DNA from: DATMTS01 sp035564555
GTDB lineage: Bacteria; Actinomycetota; Actinomycetes; Actinomycetales; Microbacteriaceae
Assembly (NCBI GenBank): GCA_035564555.1
Contig: DATMTS010000095.1
Coordinates: 1 to 26,196, forward strand
Length of the DNA: 26,196 nucleotides
Direction: 5' to 3'
The first letter of the stretch is position 1. Each line of letters opens with the position of its first letter. A model generated the notes under the pieces. That model did no database searches, had not been told where the DNA came from, and saw only the letters and a list, made by a program, of their open reading frames with translations. The position numbers and the translations under genes are program-made. Positions 5,764 through 13,312 of this stretch are shown one piece after another.

Positions 5764-6336
5764 CTAAGGCGCAGCGGAATCCCGTCGTGCATAATGCAGC
5801 AGCACGACACCGCTGTCGAAGCGGCGGGTATCGATCAGCCGCAACGGCACGGGCGCTTGCGCAGCGGCGAACAGCGGCGTCCCTGTGCCGAGGATCACGG
5901 GATGCACGTAGAGCCGTAACTCGTCGAGCAGATCGAGCCGCATGAATGTGGCGAGCAGATTACCGCCGCCGACGACGAGGTCACCCCGGCTCTGCTGCGC
6001 CAGGTTCCGCACCTCATCGACGTCGACCTCGCGACGCACCTGCGTGTTCCAGTCCGCTCGGTCGAGACTCCTCGAGTACACGACCTTGGGCATGTCGCGC
6101 CAGATGCCCGCGAACTCCCGCACGGGCTTGGCGGCCCCTGGGTCCGTGTCGGCCGTCGGCCAGAACGATGCCATCAACTCGTATGTGACGCGACCATCGA
6201 GAAACGCGCCGGCGTCACGCAGCCAATCGTTGAAGTGCTGATGCAGTTCTTCATCGATCGACTGCCAACCCAGGTCGTGACCCGGGGCTTCGAAACAACC
6301 GTCGACCGACACAGACATCATCGCCGAGATCGCCAT
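5764..6336 (-). CDS. Dihydrofolate reductase/RibD C-terminal-like family reductase
   Basis: A 190-residue cytoplasmic protein of the RibD_C superfamily, NADPH-binding proteins related to dihydrofolate reductase and riboflavin-pathway reductase whose substrates are mostly unknown. Visible landmarks are the N-terminal strand with SVDGCFEAPG (about 9-18), the segment FLDGRVTYELMASFWP around 44-59, the strand KVVYSRSL, and the nucleotide-binding loop DLVVGGGNLLATFM (about 128-141). A closing pair, LYVHPVILGTGTPLF, follows. It begins at ATG 6336, sharing one base with the dinB stop (TGATG), with a clear GGAG ribosome site. It is therefore probably cotranscribed with dinB. A functional link to translesion synthesis is not evident. 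Hairpins follow its stop. Confidence 0.88.
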   Translation of the reverse strand: MAISAMMSVSVDGCFEAPGHDLGWQSIDEELHQHFNDWLRDAGAFLDGRVTYELMASFWPTADTDPGAAKPVREFAGIWRDMPKVVYSRSLDRADWNTQVRREVDVDEVRNLAQQSRGDLVVGGGNLLATFMRLDLLDELRLYVHPVILGTGTPLFAAAQAPVPLRLIDTRRFDSGVVLLHYARRDSAAP

Positions 6337-7616
6337 CAGGGCTCCTTTCGTTCCCGGTCGGTTGCACGAGCCCGCACCGTCGAGGTATCGCCGACCGTGC
6401 GCGGCTTCGTGCCGACGAGAGCGGCCGGTTGGATCGTGCCGCCGCCGAATCGTGCGCCGACCTCGTCGATCACGCGTTCCGCATCGCGCCATTCCTCATC
6501 CGGGTCCCACAGCGCCAGGCCGTCCCCGTGCGACGACTGCAATTGCTCCACGCGGACCCCGATCAGCCGAACGGGCTCGCCGTCGGAACCGAGAGCATCC
6601 AGGATGGCGGAGACCTCATCGTAGATGCGCCGGCCGACATCGGTGTGCTCGGCGAGGGTTCGCGAGCGGGTCACTGTGCGGAAGTCGGAATAGCGCAGCT
6701 TGAGCGCGACCGTGCGACCGGCGAGGCCGACGCGTCGCAACCGCTCGGCGGTCTGCGAAGACAACCGCAGCAGTTCCCTTCGCAGGACCGCGGCATCCGT
6801 CACGTCGTACTCGAACGTCAACTCGTGCCCGACGCTCTTCTCGCGTGACTGCGTTGTGACCGAGCGAACGTCGATGCCGTTCGCGAGCTCCCACAGCTTT
6901 GCTCCGGATGCTTCGCCGAACCGTTTGCGTAACACCTCGTGCGGCGTCTCGGCGATGTCCCGGACGGTACGCAGACCGTACCGGGTGAGAGCCTCCTGCA
7001 TGCTGGGTCCGACCCCCCACAGCGCTCCCACCGGTAACGGGTGCAGGAACTCGAGCGTCTGCGCGACCGGCACCACGAGCAGGCCGTCGGGTTTCGCCCG
7101 GCCGGATGCCAGTTTCGCAACGAATTTGGTGCCCGCGATGCCGACGGAGCAGGTCAGACCGGTTTCGCCGCGAACCCGTTTGCGCAGTTCGGCGCCGATG
7201 TGAGCCGGCGAGCCGAGAAGGCGCCTCGCCCCGGTGACATCGAGAAACGCCTCATCGATGCTCACCTGTTCGACGACCGGAGTGACCTGCTGGAAGATGC
7301 GCATCATGTGAGCGGAGTATGCCCGGTACTTCTCGAAGTGCGGGGGCAGCACAACCGCCTGCGGACACAATCGCAGCGCCTGCGCCACGGGCATCGCACT
7401 GCGCACGCCCATCCGGCGCGCCTCGTAGGTCGCGCTGGTGACCACCGACCGGCCGGTCGCGTGGCCCACGATCGCCGGCTTGCCGCGAAGCTCGGGGTGG
7501 TCGAGCAGTTCGACCGATGCGAAGAAGGCATCCATGTCGACATGCAGGATCGTGGCGTCGGTGTCGTCGACGGGCGTCGTCGTCACCAGCCGTTCGCTGC
7601 CGTCTCCGCGTCCCAC
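6336..7616 (-). CDS. dinB: DNA polymerase IV (Y-family translesion polymerase)
   Basis: A 426-residue error-prone polymerase that copies past damaged bases. The palm has the catalytic aspartate in ILHVDMDAFFASVE (Asp27) with the steric-gate Phe32, and SIDEAFLDVTG (Asp121, Glu122). Then come the thumb with Gly-rich helix-hairpin-helix features (LWGVGPSMQ, about 216-224) and the little-finger domain starting with SREKSVGHELTF, ending near residue 380. The C-terminus is a polar tail. No plain beta-clamp motif of the QL-S/D-LF type is obvious at the end, although VEQLQSS or ALWDPDEEW could serve. The start GTG 7616 has GACACT ending 6 nt upstream, which fits the leaderless pattern; GTG 7586 is an alternative. 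A longer in-frame extension would overlap the divergent gene's promoter and is unlikely. It is divergent from an aldo/keto reductase. Confidence 0.93.
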   Translation of the reverse strand: MGRGDGSERLVTTTPVDDTDATILHVDMDAFFASVELLDHPELRGKPAIVGHATGRSVVTSATYEARRMGVRSAMPVAQALRLCPQAVVLPPHFEKYRAYSAHMMRIFQQVTPVVEQVSIDEAFLDVTGARRLLGSPAHIGAELRKRVRGETGLTCSVGIAGTKFVAKLASGRAKPDGLLVVPVAQTLEFLHPLPVGALWGVGPSMQEALTRYGLRTVRDIAETPHEVLRKRFGEASGAKLWELANGIDVRSVTTQSREKSVGHELTFEYDVTDAAVLRRELLRLSSQTAERLRRVGLAGRTVALKLRYSDFRTVTRSRTLAEHTDVGRRIYDEVSAILDALGSDGEPVRLIGVRVEQLQSSHGDGLALWDPDEEWRDAERVIDEVGARFGGGTIQPAALVGTKPRTVGDTSTVRARATDRERKEP

Positions 7617-7675
7617 TCCCCCAGTGTCGCACCCGCCGCCGACGCCGGGTCGTGCGATGTGCCGGTGGGCTCGCG

Positions 7676-7681
7676 TAACGT
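7676..7681 (+). promoter_or_regulatory. -10 element (TAACGT) of the aldo/keto reductase gene
   Basis: TAACGT lies 7 nt before ATG 7689. The 72-bp divergent space also carries a dinB hexamer (GACACT, 7623-7628 minus). Confidence 0.4.
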
Positions 7682-7688
7682 TGCGAAC

Positions 7689-8693
7689 ATGGAATTCAGG
7701 TATCTCGGCAACAGCGGACTCAAGATCTCGGAGATCATCTACGGCAACTGGCTCACGCACGCCTCTCAGGTCGAGAACGACGTCGCGAAGGCCTGCGTCA
7801 AAGCGGCGCTGGAGGCCGGCATCACGACCTTCGACACCGCAGACGCCTACGCGAACACCGCGGCGGAGCAGGTGCTCGGCGACGCGTTGAAGGGCGAACG
7901 ACGCGAGTCGTTGGAGATCTTCACGAAGGTCTACTGGCCGACCGGCCCGAAGGGGCACAACGACACCGGACTCAGCCGTAAGCACATGATGGAGTCGATC
8001 GACGGGTCTCTGCGGCGCCTCGGCACCGACTACGTCGACCTGTACCAGGCACACCGTTACGATTACGAGACGCCGCTCGAGGAGACCATGCAGGCGTTCG
8101 CCGACATCGTGCGCTCCGGCAAGGCGCTGTACGTCGGCGTGAGCGAGTGGACCGCGCAGCAGCTGCGTGACGCGCACGCTCTTGCGCAGCAGCTCGGCAT
8201 CCAGTTGATCTCGAACCAGCCGCAGTACTCCATGCTCTGGCGGGTGATCGAGGCAGAGGTGGTGCCGGCATCCGAAGAACTGGGTATCTCGCAGATCGTG
8301 TGGTCCCCGGTCGCGCAGGGTGTGCTGACCGGTAAGTACAAGCCGGGACAGCCTCTGCCCGAGGGCAGTCGAGCCACCGACGAGCACGGCGGAGCGAACG
8401 CGATCAAGGGATTCCTGACCGATGACGTTCTGACCGCGGTGCAGCAACTGCAGCCGGTCGCCGACGAACTGGGCATCACCCTTGCGCAGCTCGCCGTCGC
8501 GTGGGTGCTGAACAACGACAACATCGCGGGAGCCATCGTCGGTGCGTCGCGGCCGGAGCAGGTGGCATCCAACGCTCAGGCGTCGGGCGTCTCACTCGAT
8601 TCCGACGTGCTGCAGCGCATCGACGACGCGGTCGGCTCGGTCGCTGAACGCGACCCCGCCAAGACCACATCGCCTGCGACGCGAGTCGCGTAA
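7689..8693 (+). CDS. Aldo/keto reductase (Kv-beta/YghZ-like group)
   Basis: A 334-residue NADPH-dependent oxidoreductase with a TIM-barrel fold that reduces aldehydes and ketones. The catalytic tetrad is complete: Asp49 (TTFDTADAY), Tyr54, Lys80 (EIFTKVYW) and His122 (YQAHRYD). The NADP-binding end includes SNQPQYSMLWR (about 176-186), the W-S-P-V-A-Q-G-V-L-T-G-K-Y loop and the C-terminal GASRPEQVASNA segment. These sequence features are closest to the voltage-gated potassium channel beta subunit and YghZ group. Physiological substrate unknown. ATG 7689 follows TAACGT by 7 nt. It is divergent from dinB and convergent with the next gene across 33 bp. Confidence 0.93.
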   Translation: MEFRYLGNSGLKISEIIYGNWLTHASQVENDVAKACVKAALEAGITTFDTADAYANTAAEQVLGDALKGERRESLEIFTKVYWPTGPKGHNDTGLSRKHMMESIDGSLRRLGTDYVDLYQAHRYDYETPLEETMQAFADIVRSGKALYVGVSEWTAQQLRDAHALAQQLGIQLISNQPQYSMLWRVIEAEVVPASEELGISQIVWSPVAQGVLTGKYKPGQPLPEGSRATDEHGGANAIKGFLTDDVLTAVQQLQPVADELGITLAQLAVAWVLNNDNIAGAIVGASRPEQVASNAQASGVSLDSDVLQRIDDAVGSVAERDPAKTTSPATRVA

Positions 8694-8699
8694 GCGACG

Positions 8700-8727
8700 C
8701 TGCGCGGGCGCACGGACGGCAGTTTTT
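8700..8727 (+). terminator. Possible terminator of the aldo/keto reductase gene
   Basis: A short GC-rich stem (CTGC...GCAG enclosing TGCG-CGGG-CGCA) is followed by TTTTT on the plus strand, directly after the stop at 8693. The stem is weak. Confidence 0.35.
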
Positions 8728-9398
8728 CAGACCAGCGCGGCGACGACCGGGGCGAACCACTCGCGGAACGCAGCCGAGTCGTCGCGCAGGCTCTGACTGA
8801 TCACCACGGAGTTCGGTCCGACGATCCACGCCCCGGGCTCGGCCAGGGGCAGCACGGAGATGTCGAGGCGGAAGTACCCGGCCTGCCTGCGCAACTCGTG
8901 CTCCCGGTCGCGCACGACGTCGACGATGTCGGCGGCGCGTTTGGCATGCAGCGCGTTGCTCGTGCGCGCGTACTCGTCATGCCGCTGGGCCGACCACAGG
9001 TAGGCGTCGTCGTAGTAGATCATGACCAGGTCCTGAAGTTCGATCGCCCGGTCGAACGCCGCGAAATGCGGGGGCTGCAGCATCGTCGCCAGGGGACGCC
9101 GCTCGCGCACGACTTCGGCGCGCCACCACGCCAGCCACTGCTCCGCCAGATCCGCCTTCCGGGCGGCGGCCGCACCGGCCGCGGCAACGACCGGCGGGTC
9201 GGTGCTCGGATGGGGTGAGGCGGGGTTGCTGGGAGCGCTGGTCAGCGAAAGTATTCGCTGAACCGCCGGTGTGACGGGCGGCAACACGGGGTCGCCGACG
9301 TCGTCGAGTCCGGCGAGGTCCCGGAGGCACAACGCCATCAACAGGTCCCACGGACAGTCTTCCGTGACCTGCCAACGCAGCGTGCCCTCCACGAACAC
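8727..9398 (-). CDS. Hypothetical protein (223 residues)
   Basis: I do not recognise a family. The product is a soluble, Trp- and Ala-rich protein. Residues 1-45 resemble a small folded start (LRWQVTEDCPWDLLMALCLRDLAG). A Pro/Ser/Ala-rich linker at about 48-80 follows, then a mostly helical part with WLAWWRAEV, an aromatic run VMIYYDDAYLWSAQRHDEY and a C-terminal domain ending DDSAAFREWFAPVVAALV. No membrane segment, signal peptide or catalytic motif is evident. GTG 9398 is the start because TAAGCT ends 6 nt upstream and no other start fits. Codon use matches the neighbours. It is divergent from the EXPERA-like gene with only 48 bp between starts, so the promoters are back to back. Confidence 0.8.
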   Translation of the reverse strand: MFVEGTLRWQVTEDCPWDLLMALCLRDLAGLDDVGDPVLPPVTPAVQRILSLTSAPSNPASPHPSTDPPVVAAAGAAAARKADLAEQWLAWWRAEVVRERRPLATMLQPPHFAAFDRAIELQDLVMIYYDDAYLWSAQRHDEYARTSNALHAKRAADIVDVVRDREHELRRQAGYFRLDISVLPLAEPGAWIVGPNSVVISQSLRDDSAAFREWFAPVVAALV

Positions 9399-9404
9399 AA
9401 TGCC

Positions 9405-9410
9405 AGCTTA
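9405..9410 (-). promoter_or_regulatory. -10 element (TAAGCT) of the 223-residue hypothetical gene
   Basis: TAAGCT-N6-GTG on the minus strand, leaderless spacing. Confidence 0.5.
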
Positions 9411-9431
9411 AGACGCCGCGAACACGGCCGC

Positions 9432-9437
9432 TAGAGT
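9432..9437 (+). promoter_or_regulatory. -10-like element (TAGAGT) of the EXPERA-like gene
   Basis: TAGAGT ends 9 nt before ATG 9447, giving a leader of only a few bases. AGGGAAA between them could act as a ribosome site only if transcription begins further upstream. Confidence 0.4.
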
Positions 9438-9446
9438 AGGGAAACC

Positions 9447-9953
9447 ATGTCGCCCGACCCCGCGAATCTGCCCCTTCGAAAGCGCGCAGTCGACATCGTT
9501 TTCATCGTGATCTTCGCGGCCTTCGCCGTGACATCCCTGATCTCCGATCTGCTGCCGACGATCGGGGTAGACATCTCGCATCCCTCGTCGAACTTCTTCG
9601 TGAATTCCAACTGGTGGTACGCCCACGACGCCGACCCCCTCTTCATGAGTCCCCCGGTCTGGATGCGCATCGTGACCGGGCTTTCGGCGTTCGCCTACCT
9701 GCCGTTCTACGTGCTGCTCGTGATCTCGCTGGTCCGCGGCTGGAATTGGATCCAGCTGCCCTCCGTGATCTACGCAACCATGATCTCGGCGATCACCGGC
9801 GTGATCGTCTTCGGCGTGGAGTTCTTCGGCGAACCTCAGTGGGTGACTCCCCTGCCGGCCAAGTTCCTGGCGTTCAACCTGCCCTACGTGCTGTTCCCGC
9901 TTCTGCTACTGGCTCGAATGAGAAAACCAATGCCCTTCGCACGGCGGTTCTGA
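9447..9953 (+). CDS. EXPERA-domain (TMEM97/emopamil-binding-like) membrane protein
   Basis: A 168-residue protein with four predicted membrane helices (about 15-37, 73-97, 104-126 and 138-158). It aligns by eye to the eukaryotic TMEM97 (sigma-2 receptor) family. NWWYAHDADPLFMSPPVW (55-72) matches the TMEM97 pattern K-WYA-x4-DPL-x3-PP-W. LPF (85-87) and a W-I-x-x-P-x-x-I-Y segment (101-109) also match, as does a late PY-x-L-x-P segment (146-151). The two aspartates corresponding to human Asp29 and Asp56 are kept (Asp34, Asp63), whereas human Glu73 aligns with Ser80. EXPERA proteins bind or isomerise sterols or related lipids; a bacterial ligand is unknown. ATG 9447 follows a TAGAGT hexamer. 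Between its stop and 10084 (about 130 bp) I see nothing recognisable. Confidence 0.8.
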   Translation: MSPDPANLPLRKRAVDIVFIVIFAAFAVTSLISDLLPTIGVDISHPSSNFFVNSNWWYAHDADPLFMSPPVWMRIVTGLSAFAYLPFYVLLVISLVRGWNWIQLPSVIYATMISAITGVIVFGVEFFGEPQWVTPLPAKFLAFNLPYVLFPLLLLARMRKPMPFARRF

Positions 9954-10083
9954 CGCGCCCGTTCCTGATCGCCGACCCGAGCAGCAACGACCGGTTCGGG
10001 TTCTGCACCACCACGACCTGGGCGCCCTGCCCGATTACACGAACCCCACTCCGGCCGCCCGCACAGCCGGCGACGGCGGGTCG

Positions 10084-10473
10084 CTACGACTCTGCGGCCG
10101 ACGCGTCCACGTACATCCACGCCTGGCGGCCGGATGCCAGCGTGACCGATACCCGCGTGTAGTCCTCGACCTCGTAGGCGTCTGCGGCCACGAGTTCCGA
10201 ATCGGTCAGGGCGAGTACCACGCCCTCGACCCGGTCGGCCGGGTCGTCGGTCGCGCGCGCGAAGGGGTGCTCATCGCTTCCGCTGACCTGGATCACGTGC
10301 GGGTCGGTGATCTTGACCGTGTCGAGCACGTAGCCGGGCAAAGCGTCCGCCTCCATCTCGATGACGCGCCCGAACGTAGCCACCTGAACGCCGGGCAGTT
10401 GCAGCGTCCCGTACGAGAACAGCAGGTTGGTCGCGTCCTTCACGTAAGCCGCTTCCTCACGAGATGCGATCAT
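10084..10473 (-). CDS. Gamma-glutamylcyclotransferase-like (AIG2/GGACT fold) protein
   Basis: A 129-residue protein with the compact beta-barrel fold of gamma-glutamyl(amine) cyclotransferases. The hallmark is LLFSYGTLQ (about 17-25), the glycine-rich substrate loop. A core strand PGYVLDTVKI follows, and then RVEGVVLALTDSELVAADAYEVEDYTRV (about 82-109). There VEG carries the probable general acid/base Glu, and the D-x-Y-E element is typical. The substrate may be a gamma-glutamyl compound, but many bacterial members are uncharacterised. ATG 10473 overlaps the upstream stop as ATGA, indicating coupling. GTG 10443 has a fair GAGGA ribosome site 10 nt upstream and would begin just before the YGTL motif, so the N-terminus is uncertain by 10 residues. 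Confidence 0.85.
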   Translation of the reverse strand: MIASREEAAYVKDATNLLFSYGTLQLPGVQVATFGRVIEMEADALPGYVLDTVKITDPHVIQVSGSDEHPFARATDDPADRVEGVVLALTDSELVAADAYEVEDYTRVSVTLASGRQAWMYVDASAAES

Positions 10474-10772
10474 ACGGCCGGCGGTGCGGGCACGAGATAG
10501 GCCTCGGCGACGTCGGCGCGCTCGAACGGACCGCGGCCGTCCCTGCGGAACTGCGGTTCGTCGAACGCGACGATCCACACGCGTCCGGAGAGCCGTTCGA
10601 CATCCAGCGCGGATCCTGCGATGGCCGATCCACGAGCGATCACGACACCGGTCGGGTCACCCACCCAGCCGCTTCCCGAAGCCCCGGCATCCTCCATCAC
10701 GTACACCTGCACCCCGACACCGATCGGTCCGTCCACCGGCTCGACCCGCGCAGGCTTCGTTCGCTTCCACAC
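10470..10772 (-). CDS. Hypothetical 100-residue protein upstream of the cyclotransferase-like gene
   Basis: No family recognised. The sequence is beta-rich and glycine-rich with alternating hydrophobic residues (GVGVQVYVMEDAG, GDPTGVVIARG, GRVWIVAFDEPQF) and a C-terminal segment ending in YLVPAPP. It looks like a small soluble barrel, with no membrane segment, cysteines or signal peptide. The start is GTG 10772, with CAGAAT ending 6 nt upstream, which fits the window's leaderless pattern although the first base is not T. Its stop overlaps the next start (ATGA), so the two products are likely made together and may act together. The name is unknown, and the only functional hint is this coupling. 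Confidence 0.75.
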   Translation of the reverse strand: MWKRTKPARVEPVDGPIGVGVQVYVMEDAGASGSGWVGDPTGVVIARGSAIAGSALDVERLSGRVWIVAFDEPQFRRDGRGPFERADVAEAYLVPAPPAV

Positions 10773-10920
10773 ACCGCCATTCTGTCACCGGCCGCTGGCC
10801 GGAGCGCCGAGAACGGGCATCACCGAGGAACGTCCAGTTCTTTTCTTTCCCTGGGGTGGATGCTCCGGGCAGACAGCAACACCCATGCCACGCTGGAACA
10901 GGCGGGAGGATGATGGGTGC

Positions 10921-11580
10921 ATGACTCGGATCGCGATCATCGGCGCACACGGCAAAGTGGCTCAACAACTCATGCGGCAGCTCTACGACCGAGGTGACGA
11001 GTTCGTGGGGGTGGTGCGGGATCCCGAACACGCGGATGACGTCTACCGGTTCGGTGGAGACGGCGTGCTGCTCGACATCGAGCATGCCGCGCCGGAGCAA
11101 CTCGCCGCCGTGATGACGGGCTGCGACGCCGTCGTGTTCAGCGCCGGCGCTGGGCCCGGCTCGGGCGTGGTCCGCAAACGCACCGTGGACTACGAGGGAT
11201 CGGTGAAGTCCGCCGCTGCGGCGCTCCAAGCCGGCGTGCGCCGCTTCATCCAGGTTTCGGCCATGGGCGTCGACGCCGCCGTGCCCGACGACGCCGACCC
11301 CACCTGGGCGGCATACGTGCAAGCCAAGCGGGATGCCGATCTCTCGTTGCAGCAGCAAGACCTCGACTGGACGATCCTTCGGCCGGGCGCCCTCACGCTC
11401 GAGGAGGGAACAGGACGTGTGAGGCTCGGCGAAACGGTGCCGAGGGGATCGATCCCGCGCGCCGACGTCGCCGCGCTGATCGTCACCGCGCTCGGCGACC
11501 CCCGCACGATCGGGCAGATCTGGGAGGCGACCAGCGGAGAGACCGCGATCACGGAGGCCGTCCAGGCACTCGTAGGCTGA
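10921..11580 (+). CDS. Atypical short-chain dehydrogenase-like NAD(P)-binding protein
   Basis: A 219-residue Rossmann-fold protein of the NmrA/YhfK/SDR_a5 group. The nucleotide loop is IAIIGAHGKVAQQL (4-17), matching G-x-x-G-x-x-A/G, followed by VVRDPEHADDV with a likely NADP-choosing Arg (about 36). VVFSAGAGPGSG and RRFIQVSAMGV are the later strands of the fold. The usual SDR catalytic Tyr-x-x-x-Lys is replaced by a loose YVQAKRDAD segment with Tyr and Lys in the right spacing (Y-V-Q-A-K). LDWTILRPGALTLEEGTG is the typical closing motif. Such proteins may act as oxidoreductases, epimerase-like enzymes or redox sensors. ATG 10921 has GGGAGG 11 nt upstream; an ATGATGGGTGCATGA mini-frame overlaps the start. 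It is followed by fadD after 4 nt. Confidence 0.88.
   Translation: MTRIAIIGAHGKVAQQLMRQLYDRGDEFVGVVRDPEHADDVYRFGGDGVLLDIEHAAPEQLAAVMTGCDAVVFSAGAGPGSGVVRKRTVDYEGSVKSAAAALQAGVRRFIQVSAMGVDAAVPDDADPTWAAYVQAKRDADLSLQQQDLDWTILRPGALTLEEGTGRVRLGETVPRGSIPRADVAALIVTALGDPRTIGQIWEATSGETAITEAVQALVG
11573..11578 (+). promoter_or_regulatory. -10 element (TAGGCT) for fadD, inside the end of the preceding gene
   Basis: TAGGCT-N6-ATG. The hexamer overlaps the last codons of the NAD(P)-binding protein, so fadD can be transcribed on its own. Confidence 0.5.
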
Positions 11581-11584
11581 AGAA

Positions 11585-13312
11585 ATGACCTCATCGCACG
11601 CCCGACCGTGGACCGCCGGCTACGCGCCCGGCGTTCCTGCCGACATCCAGCCGCCGGAGAAGTCTCTGGCACACCTGATCGAGGAGTCGGTCGACGCATA
11701 CCGATCGCACGTCGCCTTGGAGTTCTTCGGCGCGACGACGACCTACGCGGAATTGGGCGACCAGATCGCACGCGTCGCCCACGCCCTGCACAAGCTCGGC
11801 GTGGGAAAAGGCGACCGGGTCGCCATCGTGCTGCCGAACTGCCCGCAACACGTCGTGGCGTTCTACGCCGTACTGCGCGTCGGTGCGATCGTCGTCGAGC
11901 ACAACCCGTTGTACACGGCACGCGAGATGCGGCACCAGTTCGAAGACCACGGCGCACATGTGGCGATCGTCTGGGACAAGGTCGTGCCCATCGTGCGGGA
12001 GTTGCCTCGCGACCTGGAGGTGACCACGGTCGTATCGGTCGATATCACACGCGCGATGTCCCTTTCGCGTCGTGCCGCGCTGCGGCTGCCGGTGCCCGCG
12101 GCACAACAGGCGCGGTCGAAGCTCACCACGGATATCCGGGGCGGCATCCGCTGGGAAAGACTGCTGAAGACCCGGCCGATCAGGCGGTCGTCGCCGCGGC
12201 CGCAACCGCAGGATCTCGCGCTGATCCAGTACACCAGCGGCACGACCGGCACCCCCAAAGGCGCCATGCTCACCCACGCCAATCTCGTTGCCAATGCAGC
12301 CCAGGCGCGTGCCTGGGTTCCGATGATCGAACGCGGGACCTCGGTGGTGTACGCAGTGCTGCCGCTGTTCCACGCGTACGGCCTGACCCTCAGCCTGACA
12401 TTCGCGATGAGCATGGGCGCACGGCTGGTGCTGTTCCCCGCTTTCGATCCGGCCCTCGTGCTGCCGGTGATCAAGAAGCGGCCGCCGACGTTCCTGCCGG
12501 CGGTGCCGCCGATCTACGAGCGCCTGCTGGCGGCGGCGAAGGCGAAGAACGTCTCGCTCTCCGGCATCCGGATCGCAATCTCGGGAGCGATGAACCTGCC
12601 GCAGTCGATCGTGCACGCCTGGGAGGAGCAGACCGGCGGCTATCTCGTCGAGGGCTACGGACTCTCCGAGTGCTCGCCGGTGCTCATGGCGAATCCGGTC
12701 GGGGCGACTCGGCGAGAAGGAACCGTTGGGCTGGCGCTGCCGAGCACGGAACTACGCGTCGTCGACCCGGACGACCCGTCGACGGACCTGCCGGCCGGTG
12801 CGGAGGGCGAGTTGCTGGTGCGCGGTCCGCAGGTGTTCTCCGGGTATTGGCGCCGGCCGGACGAGACGGCGCGGGTACTGACGCCGGACGGCTGGTTCCG
12901 CACCGGTGACATCGTGACGATGGATGCCGACGGCTTCGTTCGCGTCGTCGACCGGATCAAGGAGCTCATCATCACCGGCGGCTTCAACGTGGCGCCGACG
13001 GAGGTCGAAGACATGCTGCGGGGCTTCGAGGGAATCGCGGATGTGGCGGTGGTCGGCGTGCCGCATGAGCGCGGCGGCGAGGATGTCGTGGCTGCAGTCG
13101 TGATGGAACCGGGAGCGTCGTTCGACGCGGAAGCGGTCCGCGCGTTCGCGCGCGAGTCGCTGACCCCGTACAAGGTTCCGCGCAGGGTCGTGCAGGTGAC
13201 GCAACTGCCCAAGTCGCTGGTCGGCAAGGTGCTGCGCAAGCAGGTGCGGGAACTGCTGCTGCAAGACGACGGCCTGCCAGGCGACGCCGGCAGAGCACCG
13301 CAGCGCGGTTAG
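11585..13312 (+). CDS. fadD: Long-chain fatty acid-CoA ligase (AMP-forming acyl-CoA synthetase)
   Basis: A 575-residue cytoplasmic enzyme that activates fatty acids to acyl-AMP and then acyl-CoA. Motifs appear in order: the P-loop YTSGTTGTPKGAMLTH (216-231), an aromatic/FHAYG segment (262-266), GYGLSE (357-362), GWFRTGD (436-442), the hinge region DRIKELIITGGFNVAP (456-471) and the C-terminal catalytic Lys in LVGKVLRK (Lys548). All match the fatty acyl-CoA synthetase family. The best guess of substrate is medium- to long-chain acids. ATG 11585 lies 4 nt after the previous stop, and a TAGGCT hexamer 6 nt upstream predicts an independent leaderless message. Its last bases overlap the convergent thioesterase gene by 4 nt. 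The short Arg/Gly-rich tail is unremarkable. Confidence 0.93.
   Translation: MTSSHARPWTAGYAPGVPADIQPPEKSLAHLIEESVDAYRSHVALEFFGATTTYAELGDQIARVAHALHKLGVGKGDRVAIVLPNCPQHVVAFYAVLRVGAIVVEHNPLYTAREMRHQFEDHGAHVAIVWDKVVPIVRELPRDLEVTTVVSVDITRAMSLSRRAALRLPVPAAQQARSKLTTDIRGGIRWERLLKTRPIRRSSPRPQPQDLALIQYTSGTTGTPKGAMLTHANLVANAAQARAWVPMIERGTSVVYAVLPLFHAYGLTLSLTFAMSMGARLVLFPAFDPALVLPVIKKRPPTFLPAVPPIYERLLAAAKAKNVSLSGIRIAISGAMNLPQSIVHAWEEQTGGYLVEGYGLSECSPVLMANPVGATRREGTVGLALPSTELRVVDPDDPSTDLPAGAEGELLVRGPQVFSGYWRRPDETARVLTPDGWFRTGDIVTMDADGFVRVVDRIKELIITGGFNVAPTEVEDMLRGFEGIADVAVVGVPHERGGEDVVAAVVMEPGASFDAEAVRAFARESLTPYKVPRRVVQVTQLPKSLVGKVLRKQVRELLLQDDGLPGDAGRAPQRG

Noticed and set aside
7620..7700. Possible LexA (SOS) box upstream of dinB, based on CGAACAT near the aldo/keto reductase start
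   Set aside because: Only one half-site matches the CGAAC-N4-GTTCG consensus, and it lies more than 60 bp from the dinB start; SOS control cannot be claimed.
6336..8447. Long N-terminal extension of dinB reaching into the aldo/keto reductase gene
   Set aside because: The extension lacks polymerase motifs and overlaps the divergent gene; the conserved domain begins near GTG 7616.
9968..10010. TTCGGGTTC followed by ACCACCA, suggestive of a tRNA T-arm and CCA end
   Set aside because: No acceptor, D or anticodon stems can be drawn around it.
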